Assembly (NCBI RefSeq): GCF_000166295.1
Contig: NC_017506.1
Location: 558,001-622,000, forward strand
Length of the DNA stretch: 64,000 nt
From: Marinobacter adhaerens HP15
Lineage (GTDB): Bacteria; Pseudomonadota; Gammaproteobacteria; Pseudomonadales; Oleiphilaceae
Direction of reading: 5' to 3'
The notes under the pieces: generated by a model
What the model was told of the DNA's origin: nothing
The model's input: only the letters and a program-made list of their open reading frames with translations
Databases searched by the model: none
Program-made: the position numbers and the translations under genes
Shown here: positions 1 through 10,429 of the stretch, piece by piece
Layout of the letters: the number at the start of each line of letters is the position of its first letter
Numbering within the stretch: the first letter of the stretch is position 1

Positions 1-1629
<1,629 letters not shown>

Positions 1630-1726
1630 ATAACACCCAAGACAATTGCGGATAACGCAGAGCCTAACCGCTCAATCGAAATCAACATCACTCAGTTCCT
1701 TCTCGTCCCCCAGTGATCAACCGTTT

Positions 1727-1844
1727 TGCCTGACGACCATAGCGGTCTGGAACCACCTGATCCCATCCCGAACTCAGAAGTGAAACAGACCAGCGCCGAT
1801 GGTAGTGTGGCGTTGCCCATGTGAGAGTAGGTCATCGTCAGGCG
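1727..1844 (+). rRNA. rrf: 5S ribosomal RNA
   Basis: This is a roughly 118 nt RNA whose ends pair (tgcctgacgacc at the 5' end with gtcatcgtcaggc at the 3' end). It has the internal 5S signature cctgatcccatcccgaact followed by cagaagtgaaac. The ~97 nt spacer from 23S holds no tRNA. It is the last gene of the rrn operon. Confidence 0.96.
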
Positions 1845-1853
1845 CCTAATACC

Positions 1854-1886
1854 AAAACCCCAGCATCCTTGATGCTGGGGTTTTTT
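1854..1886 (+). terminator. Rho-independent terminator of the rrn operon
   Basis: A perfect GC-rich hairpin (aaccccagcatc / gatgctggggtt, 3 nt loop) is followed by six T. It lies directly after 5S rRNA and separates the rRNA operon from leuA. Confidence 0.93.
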
Positions 1887-1924
1887 ATTGCCTGAAATTC
1901 ACGGCCTCACTCACGGCAGGCCGG

Positions 1925-1933
1925 TGATATACT
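1925..1933 (+). promoter_or_regulatory. Probable leuA promoter, extended -10
   Basis: TGaTATACT is an extended -10 element 40 nt upstream of the leuA start, downstream of the rrn terminator. No good -35 is seen at 16-18 nt, which is usual for extended -10 promoters. The short leader leaves no room for a leu attenuator peptide. Confidence 0.55.
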
Positions 1934-1972
1934 CTCCCCATAACGAACGACATCTCAGAATGGAGCCTGCCA

Positions 1973-3523
1973 ATGCCTGCCACTGATCACCTGGTTATCT
2001 TCGATACAACGCTCCGTGATGGCGAGCAAAGCCCCGGTGCCACCATGAACAAAGCCGAGAAGCTCCGCATTGCGAAAGCGCTGGAAAAGCTCCGGGTGGA
2101 TGTTATTGAGGCAGGATTCGCGATTGCCAGCCAGGGCGATTTCGAGGCGGTGAAAGCGATCGCCGAGTCCATCAAGGACTCAACGATCTGCAGTCTAGCC
2201 CGGGCGCTCGACAAGGATATCGATCGCGCGGCAGAAGCTATCCGGCCGGCACAGCGCGGGCGTATTCATACGTTTATAGCCACGTCGCCCATTCACATGA
2301 AGCACAAGCTGCAGATGCAGCCGGATGAAGTGATTGAGCAGGCGGTTCGCTCAGTGAAACGTGCGCGGAGTCATGTCGACGACGTCGAATTCTCCTGCGA
2401 GGACGCCGGACGTTCCGAACTGGACTTCCTCTGCCGGATCATCGAGGCCGCCATCGATGCCGGTGCCAGCACGATCAATATCCCGGATACGGTCGGTTAT
2501 GCCATTCCCGAGCAGTTCGGTGAAACCATCCGTCAGTTGTTGAACCGGATTCCAAACGCGGACAAGGCCATTTTTTCGGTGCATTGCCACAACGACCTGG
2601 GACTGGCTGTGTCGAACTCCCTGGCGGCGGTTTCCCAGGGAGCCCGTCAGGTAGAGTGCACCATCAATGGGCTGGGTGAGCGGGCCGGTAACGCGGCGCT
2701 CGAAGAAATTGTCATGGCGGTTCGTACCCGCCAGGATCTGTTCCATATCGATACCCGCATTGATGCCCAGCACATCGTGCCGGCGTCTCGTCTTGTTTCT
2801 ACAATCACCGGTTTTCCGGTACAGCCCAACAAGGCTATCGTCGGCGCCAATGCCTTTGCCCATGAATCCGGGATACACCAGGATGGGGTTCTGAAGCACC
2901 GGGAGACCTATGAGATCATGCGGGCGCAGGACGTTGGTTGGCATACCAACAGCCTCGTCCTGGGCAAACACTCCGGTCGGAACGCCTTCCGTACCCGATT
3001 GCTGGAGCTCGGAATTCAGTTTGAGACCGAGACGGAGCTGAATGAGGCCTTTACACGGTTCAAGGCGCTGGCAGATCTGAAACATGAGATTTTCGATGAG
3101 GATCTTCAGGCGATTGCCAGCGATACCCGGCAGAAAGAGGAAGACGGCCGTTATGGCCTGGTCTGTATGCAGGTCTGCTCGGAGACCGGAGTCGTGCCCA
3201 AAGCCAATCTCACGCTGAGCGTAGACGGCAAAGAGCACAAGGTTGAAGCCGAGGGCAGCGGGCCGGTCGATGCCACGTTCAAGGCAATCGAATCTCTGGT
3301 GGATTCGGGCTGCAATCTCCAGCTGTATTCCGTAAACAACATTACCAGCGGCACCGATGCCCAGGGCGAGGTGACGGTACGCCTGGAGCGCGGTGGCCGC
3401 ATCGTTAACGGCGTGGGTGCTGATACTGATATCATCATCGCGTCCGCCAAGGCTTACATTGAGGCCCTGAACCTGATCAGCAAGGGCGGAATTCGACAGC
3501 ATCCCCAGGTCGCGGATGTGTGA
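1973..3523 (+). CDS. leuA: 2-isopropylmalate synthase
   Basis: Catalyses the first committed step of leucine synthesis: condensation of acetyl-CoA with 2-oxoisovalerate in the cytoplasm. The 516 aa protein is close to the usual gamma/betaproteobacterial length. It opens with the HMGL-like TIM-barrel signature [14 protein letters not shown] (about residues 10-23), has the metal-binding HCHNDLGLA motif near residue 205, the [13 protein letters not shown] motif near 235, and a C-terminal LeuA allosteric (leucine feedback) domain from about residue 390. ATG start; the next gene begins 36 nt downstream. It stands alone here, without leuBCD. Confidence 0.96.
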   Translation: MPATDHLVIFDTTLRDGEQSPGATMNKAEKLRIAKALEKLRVDVIEAGFAIASQGDFEAVKAIAESIKDSTICSLARALDKDIDRAAEAIRPAQRGRIHTFIATSPIHMKHKLQMQPDEVIEQAVRSVKRARSHVDDVEFSCEDAGRSELDFLCRIIEAAIDAGASTINIPDTVGYAIPEQFGETIRQLLNRIPNADKAIFSVHCHNDLGLAVSNSLAAVSQGARQVECTINGLGERAGNAALEEIVMAVRTRQDLFHIDTRIDAQHIVPASRLVSTITGFPVQPNKAIVGANAFAHESGIHQDGVLKHRETYEIMRAQDVGWHTNSLVLGKHSGRNAFRTRLLELGIQFETETELNEAFTRFKALADLKHEIFDEDLQAIASDTRQKEEDGRYGLVCMQVCSETGVVPKANLTLSVDGKEHKVEAEGSGPVDATFKAIESLVDSGCNLQLYSVNNITSGTDAQGEVTVRLERGGRIVNGVGADTDIIIASAKAYIEALNLISKGGIRQHPQVADV

Positions 3524-3559
3524 GAATGGTTATTCGGTGAGTCGCGACAGGCGAAGGTA

Positions 3560-4372
3560 ATGATTGGATCGGAAGCAGAGCGTCAGTTTTATCTGGGAGC
3601 AGCGGGGATACGCATGTGGTATGCCCGGCAACCGTTGCCCGGCGCGGCGCCAAGCCCGGATTTTGAGTTTCCCGAGGAGAGTCAGGTTCCGGAGCCAATG
3701 CCTGGAACTTCTGAAACCATACCCAGTCCGGCAAGAGATGCCGGTCGCCCTGCGCCGCGTAAACCGACGGGCCCAGGTAGAACCGAAGGCGTGGCCCGAA
3801 TAGCGGATCTTCAGGCCTTGATGGAAGGTGAGGCTGTCGCGCCAGGCAACGCCTCCCGACAGCCTCCCCAATCGCCTGCCGTGTCGGATGACGCTGCGAA
3901 CTCTCCGGAGCCCGCAGCGCCAGAGGAGATGTCAGAGCAGCCTGCCGGGATTCCCTCTGAAAGCGTTAACGTCATGATCTGGGCGGGAAAAAGGGCGGTA
4001 CTGATCGGAGGCATGTCTGCGGATGCCAGCAGTCGACTGCAGGAAACCCTCGCACTGAATATTCTCAAGAGCCTTGGTGAGGAGCGGCCTCAAGTGCTCG
4101 GGCAAGTCTCCTGGCCTATCTTCAACAATCTGTTGGTGCCCGGGAACTCCGGCCATGACTTTGTTGAGGTGATGCGCAGTGTTCTGTCGGGCCTGGAACG
4201 TCAGCAGGTTGTCGTCTTGCAGGGTGGAGAGGATGCAGAAAAAAGCTGGCTGAGCGAAGCCCTTGGACACGACGCAGCAGTCCGGTTTCCGCACACCCTT
4301 GCTGAGATTGCCGGCAACCCGACATTGAAGCGCTCCCTGTGGCAACAGATACGGCCTCTGGTCGCCCGTTAA
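3560..4372 (+). CDS. holD: Cryptic HolD-like protein (DNA polymerase III psi subunit)
   Basis: The protein has 270 aa in three parts. A short N-terminal segment (residues 1-30, containing QFYLGAAGIRMWYARQPL) resembles the chi-binding N-terminus of E. coli psi. A Pro/Ser/Glu-rich low-complexity linker follows (about 35-125). The C-terminal globular part (about 130-270) ends in AGNPTLKRSLWQQI, matching the E. coli HolD tail ANPTARAALWQQI. It lies directly upstream of rimI with a TAATG overlap, as holD-rimI does in E. coli. Psi joins chi in the clamp loader and links it to SSB. The linker makes it about twice the size of E. coli psi (137 aa), and I recall a similarly divergent psi reported in pseudomonads. 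The assignment rests on motif and context. Confidence 0.68.
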   Translation: MIGSEAERQFYLGAAGIRMWYARQPLPGAAPSPDFEFPEESQVPEPMPGTSETIPSPARDAGRPAPRKPTGPGRTEGVARIADLQALMEGEAVAPGNASRQPPQSPAVSDDAANSPEPAAPEEMSEQPAGIPSESVNVMIWAGKRAVLIGGMSADASSRLQETLALNILKSLGEERPQVLGQVSWPIFNNLLVPGNSGHDFVEVMRSVLSGLERQQVVVLQGGEDAEKSWLSEALGHDAAVRFPHTLAEIAGNPTLKRSLWQQIRPLVAR

Positions 4373-4857
4373 TGCCTTATCCGGAAACCTACCGAAAAGT
4401 TCTTGATGCCGATCTTATTGTGCGCCCCCTGGTGCCCGAGGATGTCCCGGATGTGCTCGATATAGAGCGCCAGGGTTATTCGCACCCCTGGAGCGAATCG
4501 GTGTTTCTGGATTGTTTCAAGGACAACTACCGGCTCTGGGGTGCCTGCCATGGGGGCAAACTCACCGCGTACGCTGTCGTGGCCTACATGGTTGATGAAG
4601 CGCATTTGCTGAATATCTGCGTCCACCCGAGAGCCCGCGGTGAGGGGGTGGGGCGCTATCTTCTGAGGCATGTTCTGGCAACCGCAGCTCATGAAGGTAT
4701 GGCTCAGCTGTTGCTCGAAGTCAGGGACAGCAATCATGCCGCTATCGCGTTGTACCAGAATGAAGGCTTTCACGAGATCGGCCAGCGCCCCGGGTATTAT
4801 CCGTCTGCCAGTGGGCGGGAGGATGCCCGGGTCCTGATGCTTGCCCTCGGCCAGTGA
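4372..4857 (+). CDS. rimI: Ribosomal protein S18 alanine N-acetyltransferase
   Basis: GNAT-family acetyltransferase that acetylates the N-terminal Ala of ribosomal protein S18 using acetyl-CoA. The 161 aa sequence shows the GNAT acetyl-CoA loop ARGEGVGRYLL, then the RDSNHAAIALYQNEGF segment and the RPGYYP motif typical of RimI. The chosen ATG overlaps the stop codon of the upstream holD-like gene (TAATG), implying translational coupling. An in-frame upstream ATG at 4339 would add 11 residues inside holD and is less likely. Confidence 0.92.
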   Translation: MPYPETYRKVLDADLIVRPLVPEDVPDVLDIERQGYSHPWSESVFLDCFKDNYRLWGACHGGKLTAYAVVAYMVDEAHLLNICVHPRARGEGVGRYLLRHVLATAAHEGMAQLLLEVRDSNHAAIALYQNEGFHEIGQRPGYYPSASGREDARVLMLALGQ

Positions 4858-4896
4858 TCACTGCAGTGCGAGTTAGCGTCACAGCGGCATAGGGCC

Positions 4897-4902
4897 TATA
4901 AT
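4897..4902 (+). promoter_or_regulatory. Probable prfC promoter -10
   Basis: A perfect TATAAT lies 43 nt upstream of the prfC ATG, in the 88 nt gap after rimI. The -35 region (near tagcgt) is weak. Confidence 0.5.
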
Positions 4903-4945
4903 GGCCGCCTTTTCCAGAACTTCAGATTCAGGTTGCTTTTCGATT

Positions 4946-6526
4946 ATGTCTAACCTTTCCCAGGAAGTGGCCAAGCGCCGCACCTTCGCCATTATCTCGC
5001 ACCCGGATGCCGGTAAGACCACGATTACCGAGAAGGTGCTTTTGTTCGGGCAGGCAATCCAGAAGGCCGGTACCGTCAAGGGAAAGAAGTCTGGCCAGCA
5101 TGCCAAGTCCGACTGGATGGAAATGGAGAAAGAGCGGGGTATTTCGGTAACCACCTCCGTCATGCAGTTTCCTTATGGTGGCAAGCTGGTAAACCTGCTG
5201 GATACGCCGGGCCACGAAGACTTCTCGGAAGACACCTACCGCACGCTCACGGCGGTGGACTCCTGTCTGATGGTTATTGACAGCGCCAAGGGTGTCGAGG
5301 AACGGACCATCAAGCTGATGGAGGTTACCCGGCTGCGGGATACGCCGATTATCACGTTCATGAACAAGCTGGATCGGGACACCCGGGATCCGGTGGAGCT
5401 GATGGACGAGGTTGAGGAAGTTCTGAAAATTGCCTGTGCACCGATCACCTGGCCCATCGGTATGGGCAAGAGCTTCAAAGGGGTTTATCACCTGCTTCGG
5501 GACGAGGTTATTCTGTATCAGTCCGGCCAGGGCCATATGATTCAGGACAGGCGCGTTATCTCCGGGCTGGACAATCCCGAGCTTGATCAGGCGATTGGCG
5601 CTTACGCCGGCGATCTGCGTGATGAAATTGAGCTGGTCAAAGGCGCGTCCCACGAGTTTGACCAGGAAGCTTTTCTTGCCGGTGAACTGACGCCAGTCTT
5701 CTTTGGTACCGCACTGGGTAACTTCGGCGTGGACCACATGCTCGATGGTCTGGTGGAGTGGGCCCCGGCGCCGCAACCGCGGGAAACCGACCAGAGACTG
5801 GTCCAGCCGGCCGAGGACGGGTTCTCGGGCTTCGTATTCAAGATTCAGGCAAATATGGACCCACAGCATCGTGACCGTGTTGCCTTCCTCCGCATTGTCT
5901 CCGGCAGTTACAACCAGGGTATGAAGGCCCGCCATGTCCGTATTGGCAAGGAAGTGCGGTTTTCCGACGCGCTGACGTTCATGGCCGGCGACCGCGAACA
6001 CGCCGAGCAGGCGTTTGCCGGCGATATTATCGGCCTGCACAACCATGGCACCATTCAGTTGGGTGATACCTTTACCGCCGGCGACGACATGAAGTTCACC
6101 GGCATCCCCAACTTTGCGCCAGAATTGTTCCGCCGGATTCGCCTGAAGGATCCCCTCAAGGCCAAGCAGCTCCAGAAAGGGCTGATCCAGCTGTCCGAAG
6201 AGGGTGCCGTGCAGGTGTTCAGGCCGCTTCGGAATAACGATCTCATCGTCGGGGCGGTCGGTGTGCTGCAGTTCGATGTGGTGGTCAGTCGCCTGAAAAG
6301 CGAATACAAGGTGGAGGCCATCTACGAGCCAATTAACGTGGCTACTGCGCGGTGGGTCACTTGCAGCGATGAGCGCAAGCTTGACGAGTTCCAGCGCAAG
6401 AACAACGACAACCTGGCCCTTGATGGGAGTGACAGGCTGGCCTACATTGCTCCGACCATGGTCAACCTGAACCTGGCTCAGGAGCGGTATCCGGACATCC
6501 AGTTCCACAAGACCCGGGAGCATTAA
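4946..6526 (+). CDS. prfC: Peptide chain release factor 3 (RF3)
   Basis: Translational GTPase that recycles RF1/RF2 from the ribosome after termination. From [14 protein letters not shown] the protein is 526 aa, matching E. coli RF3 (529 aa). The G-domain motifs are clear: P-loop SHPDAGKTT, switch [12 protein letters not shown] and NKLD. An upstream in-frame ATG (4901) overlaps the presumed -10 and adds 15 residues without homology, so 4946 is preferred. A TatD-family gene follows after 21 nt. Confidence 0.95.
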   Translation: MSNLSQEVAKRRTFAIISHPDAGKTTITEKVLLFGQAIQKAGTVKGKKSGQHAKSDWMEMEKERGISVTTSVMQFPYGGKLVNLLDTPGHEDFSEDTYRTLTAVDSCLMVIDSAKGVEERTIKLMEVTRLRDTPIITFMNKLDRDTRDPVELMDEVEEVLKIACAPITWPIGMGKSFKGVYHLLRDEVILYQSGQGHMIQDRRVISGLDNPELDQAIGAYAGDLRDEIELVKGASHEFDQEAFLAGELTPVFFGTALGNFGVDHMLDGLVEWAPAPQPRETDQRLVQPAEDGFSGFVFKIQANMDPQHRDRVAFLRIVSGSYNQGMKARHVRIGKEVRFSDALTFMAGDREHAEQAFAGDIIGLHNHGTIQLGDTFTAGDDMKFTGIPNFAPELFRRIRLKDPLKAKQLQKGLIQLSEEGAVQVFRPLRNNDLIVGAVGVLQFDVVVSRLKSEYKVEAIYEPINVATARWVTCSDERKLDEFQRKNNDNLALDGSDRLAYIAPTMVNLNLAQERYPDIQFHKTREH

Positions 6527-6547
6527 CGGTTCCGGGCGGAGGTGACT

Positions 6548-7333
6548 GTGCAGTTGATCGACGCCCATTGCCATTTCGATTTTCCCCAGTTCGATGGCCG
6601 CCGCGATAAAGAGCTTGAGCAGGGCCGATCGCGCGGACTCCGGGGGCTGGTGATACCCGGTGTCCGGCGAGCGGACTGGGACCGCGTCCGCGAGACGGCG
6701 CTGGCTCATGATGGTCTGTTTTACTGTCTCGGCATTCACCCCTGGCTTGTGGAAGAGCACTCGGAGGCAGACTTGGTCGAGCTTAGGTGGCGGCTGGAGG
6801 GTCGTCCCGACCGCTGTGTGGCAATCGGTGAATGCGGACTCGATCGAATCCGGGGAAGTCTCGAAGCGCAGTGGCCCTGGTTTGAAGCCCAGGTGGCGCT
6901 GGCTGACGAACTGAATCTGCCGCTGGTGATCCACTCCGTCAAGACCCATGACGAAGTTCACGGTGTGCTCAATCGTCGCCAGTGGCAGGGTCGAGCCCTG
7001 ATTCACGGATTTAGCGGAAGCTTTCAGCAGGCCGCAAAGCTGGTCGATCTTGGGTGCTTTATCGGGGTAGGGGGCGTGATCACCCATCCCAGGGCCCGAA
7101 AGACCCGCGACGCAGTCGCAAAATTGCCACTGGAGGCGCTGGTGCTTGAGACAGACGCCCCGGACATGGCGCCGGAAGGCGTGCCACAGGGAGAGAACTC
7201 CCCACGCTATCTGCCGGATATTCTGGACGCGCTCGCGGAGCTCCGTGGCACGTCGCCGGAGCATCTGGCGCCGGCGCTTCTGGATAACGTGTCGCGGCTG
7301 TACGGTTGGGCGACTGCCGGTATAGGGGAATAA
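6548..7333 (+). CDS. TatD-family metal-dependent hydrolase (YjjV-like)
   Basis: Member of the TatD DNase/amidohydrolase family: a TIM barrel with two metals. Visible metal ligands are DAHCHFDF at the N-terminus, the GECGLD glutamate, VIHS, HGFSG and the ETDAP aspartate. About 261 aa. A GTG start at 6548 is chosen because GGAGG (6538-6542) sits 5 nt upstream; the GTG at 6542 lies inside that Shine-Dalgarno. It follows prfC closely and probably shares its transcript. Family members show nuclease activity, but the cellular substrate cannot be told from sequence. Confidence 0.86.
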   Translation: MQLIDAHCHFDFPQFDGRRDKELEQGRSRGLRGLVIPGVRRADWDRVRETALAHDGLFYCLGIHPWLVEEHSEADLVELRWRLEGRPDRCVAIGECGLDRIRGSLEAQWPWFEAQVALADELNLPLVIHSVKTHDEVHGVLNRRQWQGRALIHGFSGSFQQAAKLVDLGCFIGVGGVITHPRARKTRDAVAKLPLEALVLETDAPDMAPEGVPQGENSPRYLPDILDALAELRGTSPEHLAPALLDNVSRLYGWATAGIGE

Positions 7334-7353
7334 CGAAACGAATCCACACAGGG

Positions 7354-7382
7354 TTGGCTTTCCTGGGTGGTTCGAGTATACT
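7354..7382 (+). promoter_or_regulatory. Sigma-70 promoter for rplM-rpsI
   Basis: TTGGCT (7354-7359), 17 nt, TATACT (7377-7382). The expected start near 7389 leaves a leader of about 138 nt before rplM, long enough for autoregulation by L13 as known in E. coli; I could not fold it. Confidence 0.75.
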
Positions 7383-7526
7383 TCGCGCCCTGGCTTTTCA
7401 AGGCGATGTCATTATCTCAGCCCCGAATGATGGCAACGCAACACAGGTATGGAACCCCCTCCGGATGCCTTGCATTTACCGGCGGTGGTTTTTAACGTTT
7501 CTTATATAGCGTTCAAGGCGGAATCA

Positions 7527-7955
7527 ATGAAGACTCTGAGTGCGAAACCAGAAACAGTAAAACGTGACTGGTACGTTGTAGACGCAGCCGGCAAGACGCT
7601 GGGTCGTCTGTCAACCGAAATCGCCCTTCGTCTGCGGGGCAAGCATAAGCCTGAGTACACCCCCCACGTAGACACTGGCGATTACATTGTAGTGATCAAC
7701 GCCAGCCAGGTGCGGGTTACCGGCAAGAAAGCATCTGACAAGATGTACTACAGTCATACCGGCTTTCCGGGTGGAATCAAATCCATCAACTTCGAGAAGC
7801 TGGTCGACAAGGCACCCGAGCAAATCATCCAGAAGTCTGTCAAAGGCATGCTTCCGAAGGGACCGCTCGGTCGCGCCATGTTCAAGAAGCTGAAAATCTA
7901 TGCCGGCGCTGAGCACCCTCACGCAGCCCAGCAGCCCAAAGAACTCGACATTTAA
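7527..7955 (+). CDS. rplM: 50S ribosomal protein L13
   Basis: Structural protein of the large ribosomal subunit and an early assembly protein. It is exactly 142 aa from [15 protein letters not shown], the same length as E. coli L13. Conserved segments include [22 protein letters not shown] and the [16 protein letters not shown] region. Longer in-frame starts exist upstream (7449), but they read into the leader. It is followed 12 nt later by rpsI, the standard pairing. Confidence 0.98.
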   Translation: MKTLSAKPETVKRDWYVVDAAGKTLGRLSTEIALRLRGKHKPEYTPHVDTGDYIVVINASQVRVTGKKASDKMYYSHTGFPGGIKSINFEKLVDKAPEQIIQKSVKGMLPKGPLGRAMFKKLKIYAGAEHPHAAQQPKELDI

Positions 7956-7967
7956 CGGAAGGCGGAT

Positions 7968-8360
7968 ATGTCTGTAGCACAAAATTACGGTACTGGTCGC
8001 CGCAAGACATCCACGGCTCGGGTTTTTATCAAGCCGGGAAGCGGTAACATCTCCATCAACGGTCGCACCATCGAAGATTTCTTCGGTCGCGAGACCCTGC
8101 GCATGATCGTTCGTCAGCCCCTCGTGGTTGCCGAGTCTACCGATCGTTTTGATATCAACATTACCGTTAAGGGTGGTGGTATCAGTGGCCAGGCCGGCGC
8201 AATTCGCCACGGTCTGACCCGCGCTCTGATGGATTACGACGAAACTCTGCGCCCGGCGCTGCGTAAAGCGGGTTATGTCACCCGTGATGCACGTGAAGTT
8301 GAGCGTAAGAAAGTGGGTCTGCGCAAGGCGCGTAAGCGTCCTCAGTACTCCAAGCGTTAA
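7968..8360 (+). CDS. rpsI: 30S ribosomal protein S9
   Basis: Small-subunit protein whose C-terminal tail reaches the P-site tRNA. The 130 aa sequence starts with [15 protein letters not shown], contains [14 protein letters not shown] and ends in the basic [11 protein letters not shown] tail that is invariant in S9. A GGAAGGCGG Shine-Dalgarno lies just upstream. It is co-transcribed with rplM and followed by a terminator. Confidence 0.98.
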   Translation: MSVAQNYGTGRRKTSTARVFIKPGSGNISINGRTIEDFFGRETLRMIVRQPLVVAESTDRFDINITVKGGGISGQAGAIRHGLTRALMDYDETLRPALRKAGYVTRDAREVERKKVGLRKARKRPQYSKR

Positions 8361-8381
8361 TTCCGCTGGAGCAGATCCTGG

Positions 8382-8412
8382 AAAACCCGGCCCTTTTCGG
8401 TCGGGTTTTTTT
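8382..8412 (+). terminator. Rho-independent terminator of rplM-rpsI
   Basis: The stem pairs aaacccgg.c with g.tcgggttt around a short loop and is followed by a run of seven T, 21 nt after the rpsI stop. Confidence 0.88.
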
Positions 8413-8490
8413 ATGTTCCAGTGATTTGTCAGCAAATTGATCTGGAACAGGGATGGAGCGCCAGTGGCGGCTTTCCGACTTGTAAGCCCT

Positions 8491-8507
8491 TGGTAATTTC
8501 ATTACCA
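8491..8507. promoter_or_regulatory. Perfect inverted repeat upstream of petABC, possible operator
   Basis: TGGTAAT-ttc-ATTACCA is a perfect 7-bp dyad with a 3 nt centre, about 97 nt before the petA ATG. An AT-rich TTATAT (8517-8522) lies 9 nt downstream. The position suits a repressor or activator site, but I recognise no known consensus. The rest of the 243 nt gap shows no gene. Confidence 0.5.
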
Positions 8508-8603
8508 TTTGGGCGCTTATATTTTTGGGTTGTGAAGTCCTTTTAGATGCACATTGCCGGCTGCGTTGCGGGCTGTGACATCGCCTGATGGGAGAAAACC
8601 ATA

Positions 8604-9197
8604 ATGAGTAATGGCGACGTGAGCCAAGGCAGGCGCCGGTTTCTGATCGGTGCTACGTCTGTGGTGGGTGGAGTCGGCGTCGTCGGTGCGGCGGTTCCGT
8701 TCCTGGGGTCATGGAATCCCAGTGCAAAAGCGGAAGCGGCCGGTGCACCGGTAACCGTCAATATCAGCAAGATCGAGCCGGGCCAGCAGATTACTGTTGA
8801 ATGGCGAGGCAAGCCGGTCTGGATCATCCGCCGTACCGAAGAAATGCGCGCAAATATCGAGAAGCTGAATGACCGGGTGAAAGATCCCCAGTCCGAAGCG
8901 CCGCAGCAGCCGCCGTATATCGATGGCATCCTGCGCTCGCTGAAGCCGGAATTTGCCGTGCTTGTAGGTCTGTGTACCCACCTTGGCTGTGTTCCATCCT
9001 ATCGCCCGGAAGTTGCTCCGGCAGACCTGGGTGACGAGTGGCTGGGCGGCCTGTTCTGTCCGTGTCACGGTTCACGATACGATATGGCCGGCCGGGTTTT
9101 CGAAGCGCAGCCTGCTCCCCTGAACCTGGAGGTGCCGCCCTATCGTTACGACGATGATGTGACCCTCACGATTGGTCTTGATCCGGAGGCAGCGTAA
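8604..9197 (+). CDS. petA: Ubiquinol-cytochrome c reductase, Rieske iron-sulfur subunit
   Basis: Carries the 2Fe-2S cluster of the bc1 complex that accepts an electron from ubiquinol at the Qo site and passes it to cytochrome c1. The 197 aa protein has an N-terminal twin-arginine anchor (RRRFLIGA, then a hydrophobic stretch to about residue 36). The two Rieske boxes CTHLGC and CPCHGS contain the Cys and His ligands. First gene of petABC; its stop overlaps the petB start (TAATG). Confidence 0.97.
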   Translation: MSNGDVSQGRRRFLIGATSVVGGVGVVGAAVPFLGSWNPSAKAEAAGAPVTVNISKIEPGQQITVEWRGKPVWIIRRTEEMRANIEKLNDRVKDPQSEAPQQPPYIDGILRSLKPEFAVLVGLCTHLGCVPSYRPEVAPADLGDEWLGGLFCPCHGSRYDMAGRVFEAQPAPLNLEVPPYRYDDDVTLTIGLDPEAA

Positions 9198-10429
9198 TGA
9201 GCAAGTTACTCAACTGGGTAGACGAACGGCTTCCGGTCATTGATGCCTGGAACAAGCACCTTGGCAAGTACTACGCGCCGAAAAACTTCAACCTGTGGTA
9301 CTTCTTTGGTTCCCTCGCGATGCTGGTTCTCGTGAACCAGTTGGTCACGGGAATCTGGCTGACCATGAGCTACAACCCTTCGGCGGAAGGCGCATTCGCA
9401 TCCGTTGAATACATCATGCGTGATGTCGAGTGGGGTTGGCTGCTGCGTTACCTGCATTCTACCGGTGCCTCGGCCTTCTTCATTGTGGTCTATCTCCACA
9501 TGTTCCGGGGGTTGATGTACGGCTCCTATCAGAAGCCGCGTGAGCTGATCTGGATCTTCGGTATGCTGATCTACCTGATCCTGATGGCTGAAGCGTTCAT
9601 GGGCTATCTCCTGCCGTGGGGCCAGATGTCCTACTGGGGAGCGCAGGTTATCGTTAACCTGTTCGGGGCTATCCCCGTGATCGGTGAGGACCTCTCTCTC
9701 TGGATTCGTGGTGACTACCTGATTTCAGGTATTACCCTCAACCGATTCTTCGCGCTGCACGTAGTGGCACTGCCGATCGTTCTGCTGGGCCTGGTAGTGC
9801 TTCACATCCTGGCACTGCACGAAGTGGGCTCCAACAACCCCGACGGTATCGATATCAAGAAGAACAAGGACGAAAACGGCATCCCCAAAGACGGAATTCC
9901 GTTCCATCCTTACTACACCGTGCACGATCTGCTCGGCGTGGGCGTTTTCTTCTTCATCTTCTTTATTGTTGTATTCTTCTTCCCGGAAGGTGGCGGGTTG
10001 TTCATCGAGAAGCCGAACTTCGAGCCGGCAAACCCGTTGAAAACACCGAATCATATTGCGCCCGTTTGGTACTTCACTCCGTTCTACGCAATGCTGCGTG
10101 CGGTGACGATCGACCTGTTCGGTCTTGACGCCAAGTTCTGGGGTGTTGTTGTAATGGGTGCGGCAATTGCCATCCTGTTCGTACTGCCCTGGCTGGACAA
10201 GAGCCCGGTACGGTCCATGCGTTACAAAGGCTGGCTGAGCCGTATTGCACTGGCCATCTTCGTGGTGAGCTTTGTGATCCTCGGCTACCTCGGTCTTGTA
10301 CCCGCTACCGAAGGCCGCACAATGGTTGCCCAGGTTCTGACGGTGCTGTACTTCCTCTACTTTATCCTCATGCCGTTCTACACGCGCATGGAGAAAACCA
10401 AGCCAGTTCCAGAGAGGGTGACAGGATAA
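9197..10429 (+). CDS. petB: Cytochrome b of the bc1 complex
   Basis: Membrane subunit with two b hemes and the Qo and Qi quinone sites. The 410 aa sequence is strongly hydrophobic with about eight helices. Heme-ligand histidine pairs are seen in LHSTGASAFFIVVYLH and in LHVVALPIVLLGLVVLH. The Qo motif usually written PEWY reads PVWY here (10061-10072). The length fits full bacterial cytochrome b rather than split b6/subunit IV. It overlaps petA and petC by 1 nt each. Confidence 0.97.
   Translation: MSKLLNWVDERLPVIDAWNKHLGKYYAPKNFNLWYFFGSLAMLVLVNQLVTGIWLTMSYNPSAEGAFASVEYIMRDVEWGWLLRYLHSTGASAFFIVVYLHMFRGLMYGSYQKPRELIWIFGMLIYLILMAEAFMGYLLPWGQMSYWGAQVIVNLFGAIPVIGEDLSLWIRGDYLISGITLNRFFALHVVALPIVLLGLVVLHILALHEVGSNNPDGIDIKKNKDENGIPKDGIPFHPYYTVHDLLGVGVFFFIFFIVVFFFPEGGGLFIEKPNFEPANPLKTPNHIAPVWYFTPFYAMLRAVTIDLFGLDAKFWGVVVMGAAIAILFVLPWLDKSPVRSMRYKGWLSRIALAIFVVSFVILGYLGLVPATEGRTMVAQVLTVLYFLYFILMPFYTRMEKTKPVPERVTG

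Noticed and set aside
1630..1726. Possible tRNA in the 23S-5S spacer
   Set aside because: The ~97 nt spacer shows no acceptor or T-loop signature.
1887..1972. Leucine leader peptide or attenuator before leuA
   Set aside because: Only about 40 nt lie between the promoter and the start codon; no Leu-rich reading frame or alternative hairpins.
2351..3502. 383-codon reverse-strand frame opposite leuA
   Set aside because: Shadow of leuA, no recognisable domain.
4928..7264. Very long (778 codon) open frame on the reverse strand opposite prfC and the TatD gene
   Set aside because: It is the antisense shadow of two clearly recognised genes; the translated product has no domain or signal, and GC-rich codon use makes such frames common here.
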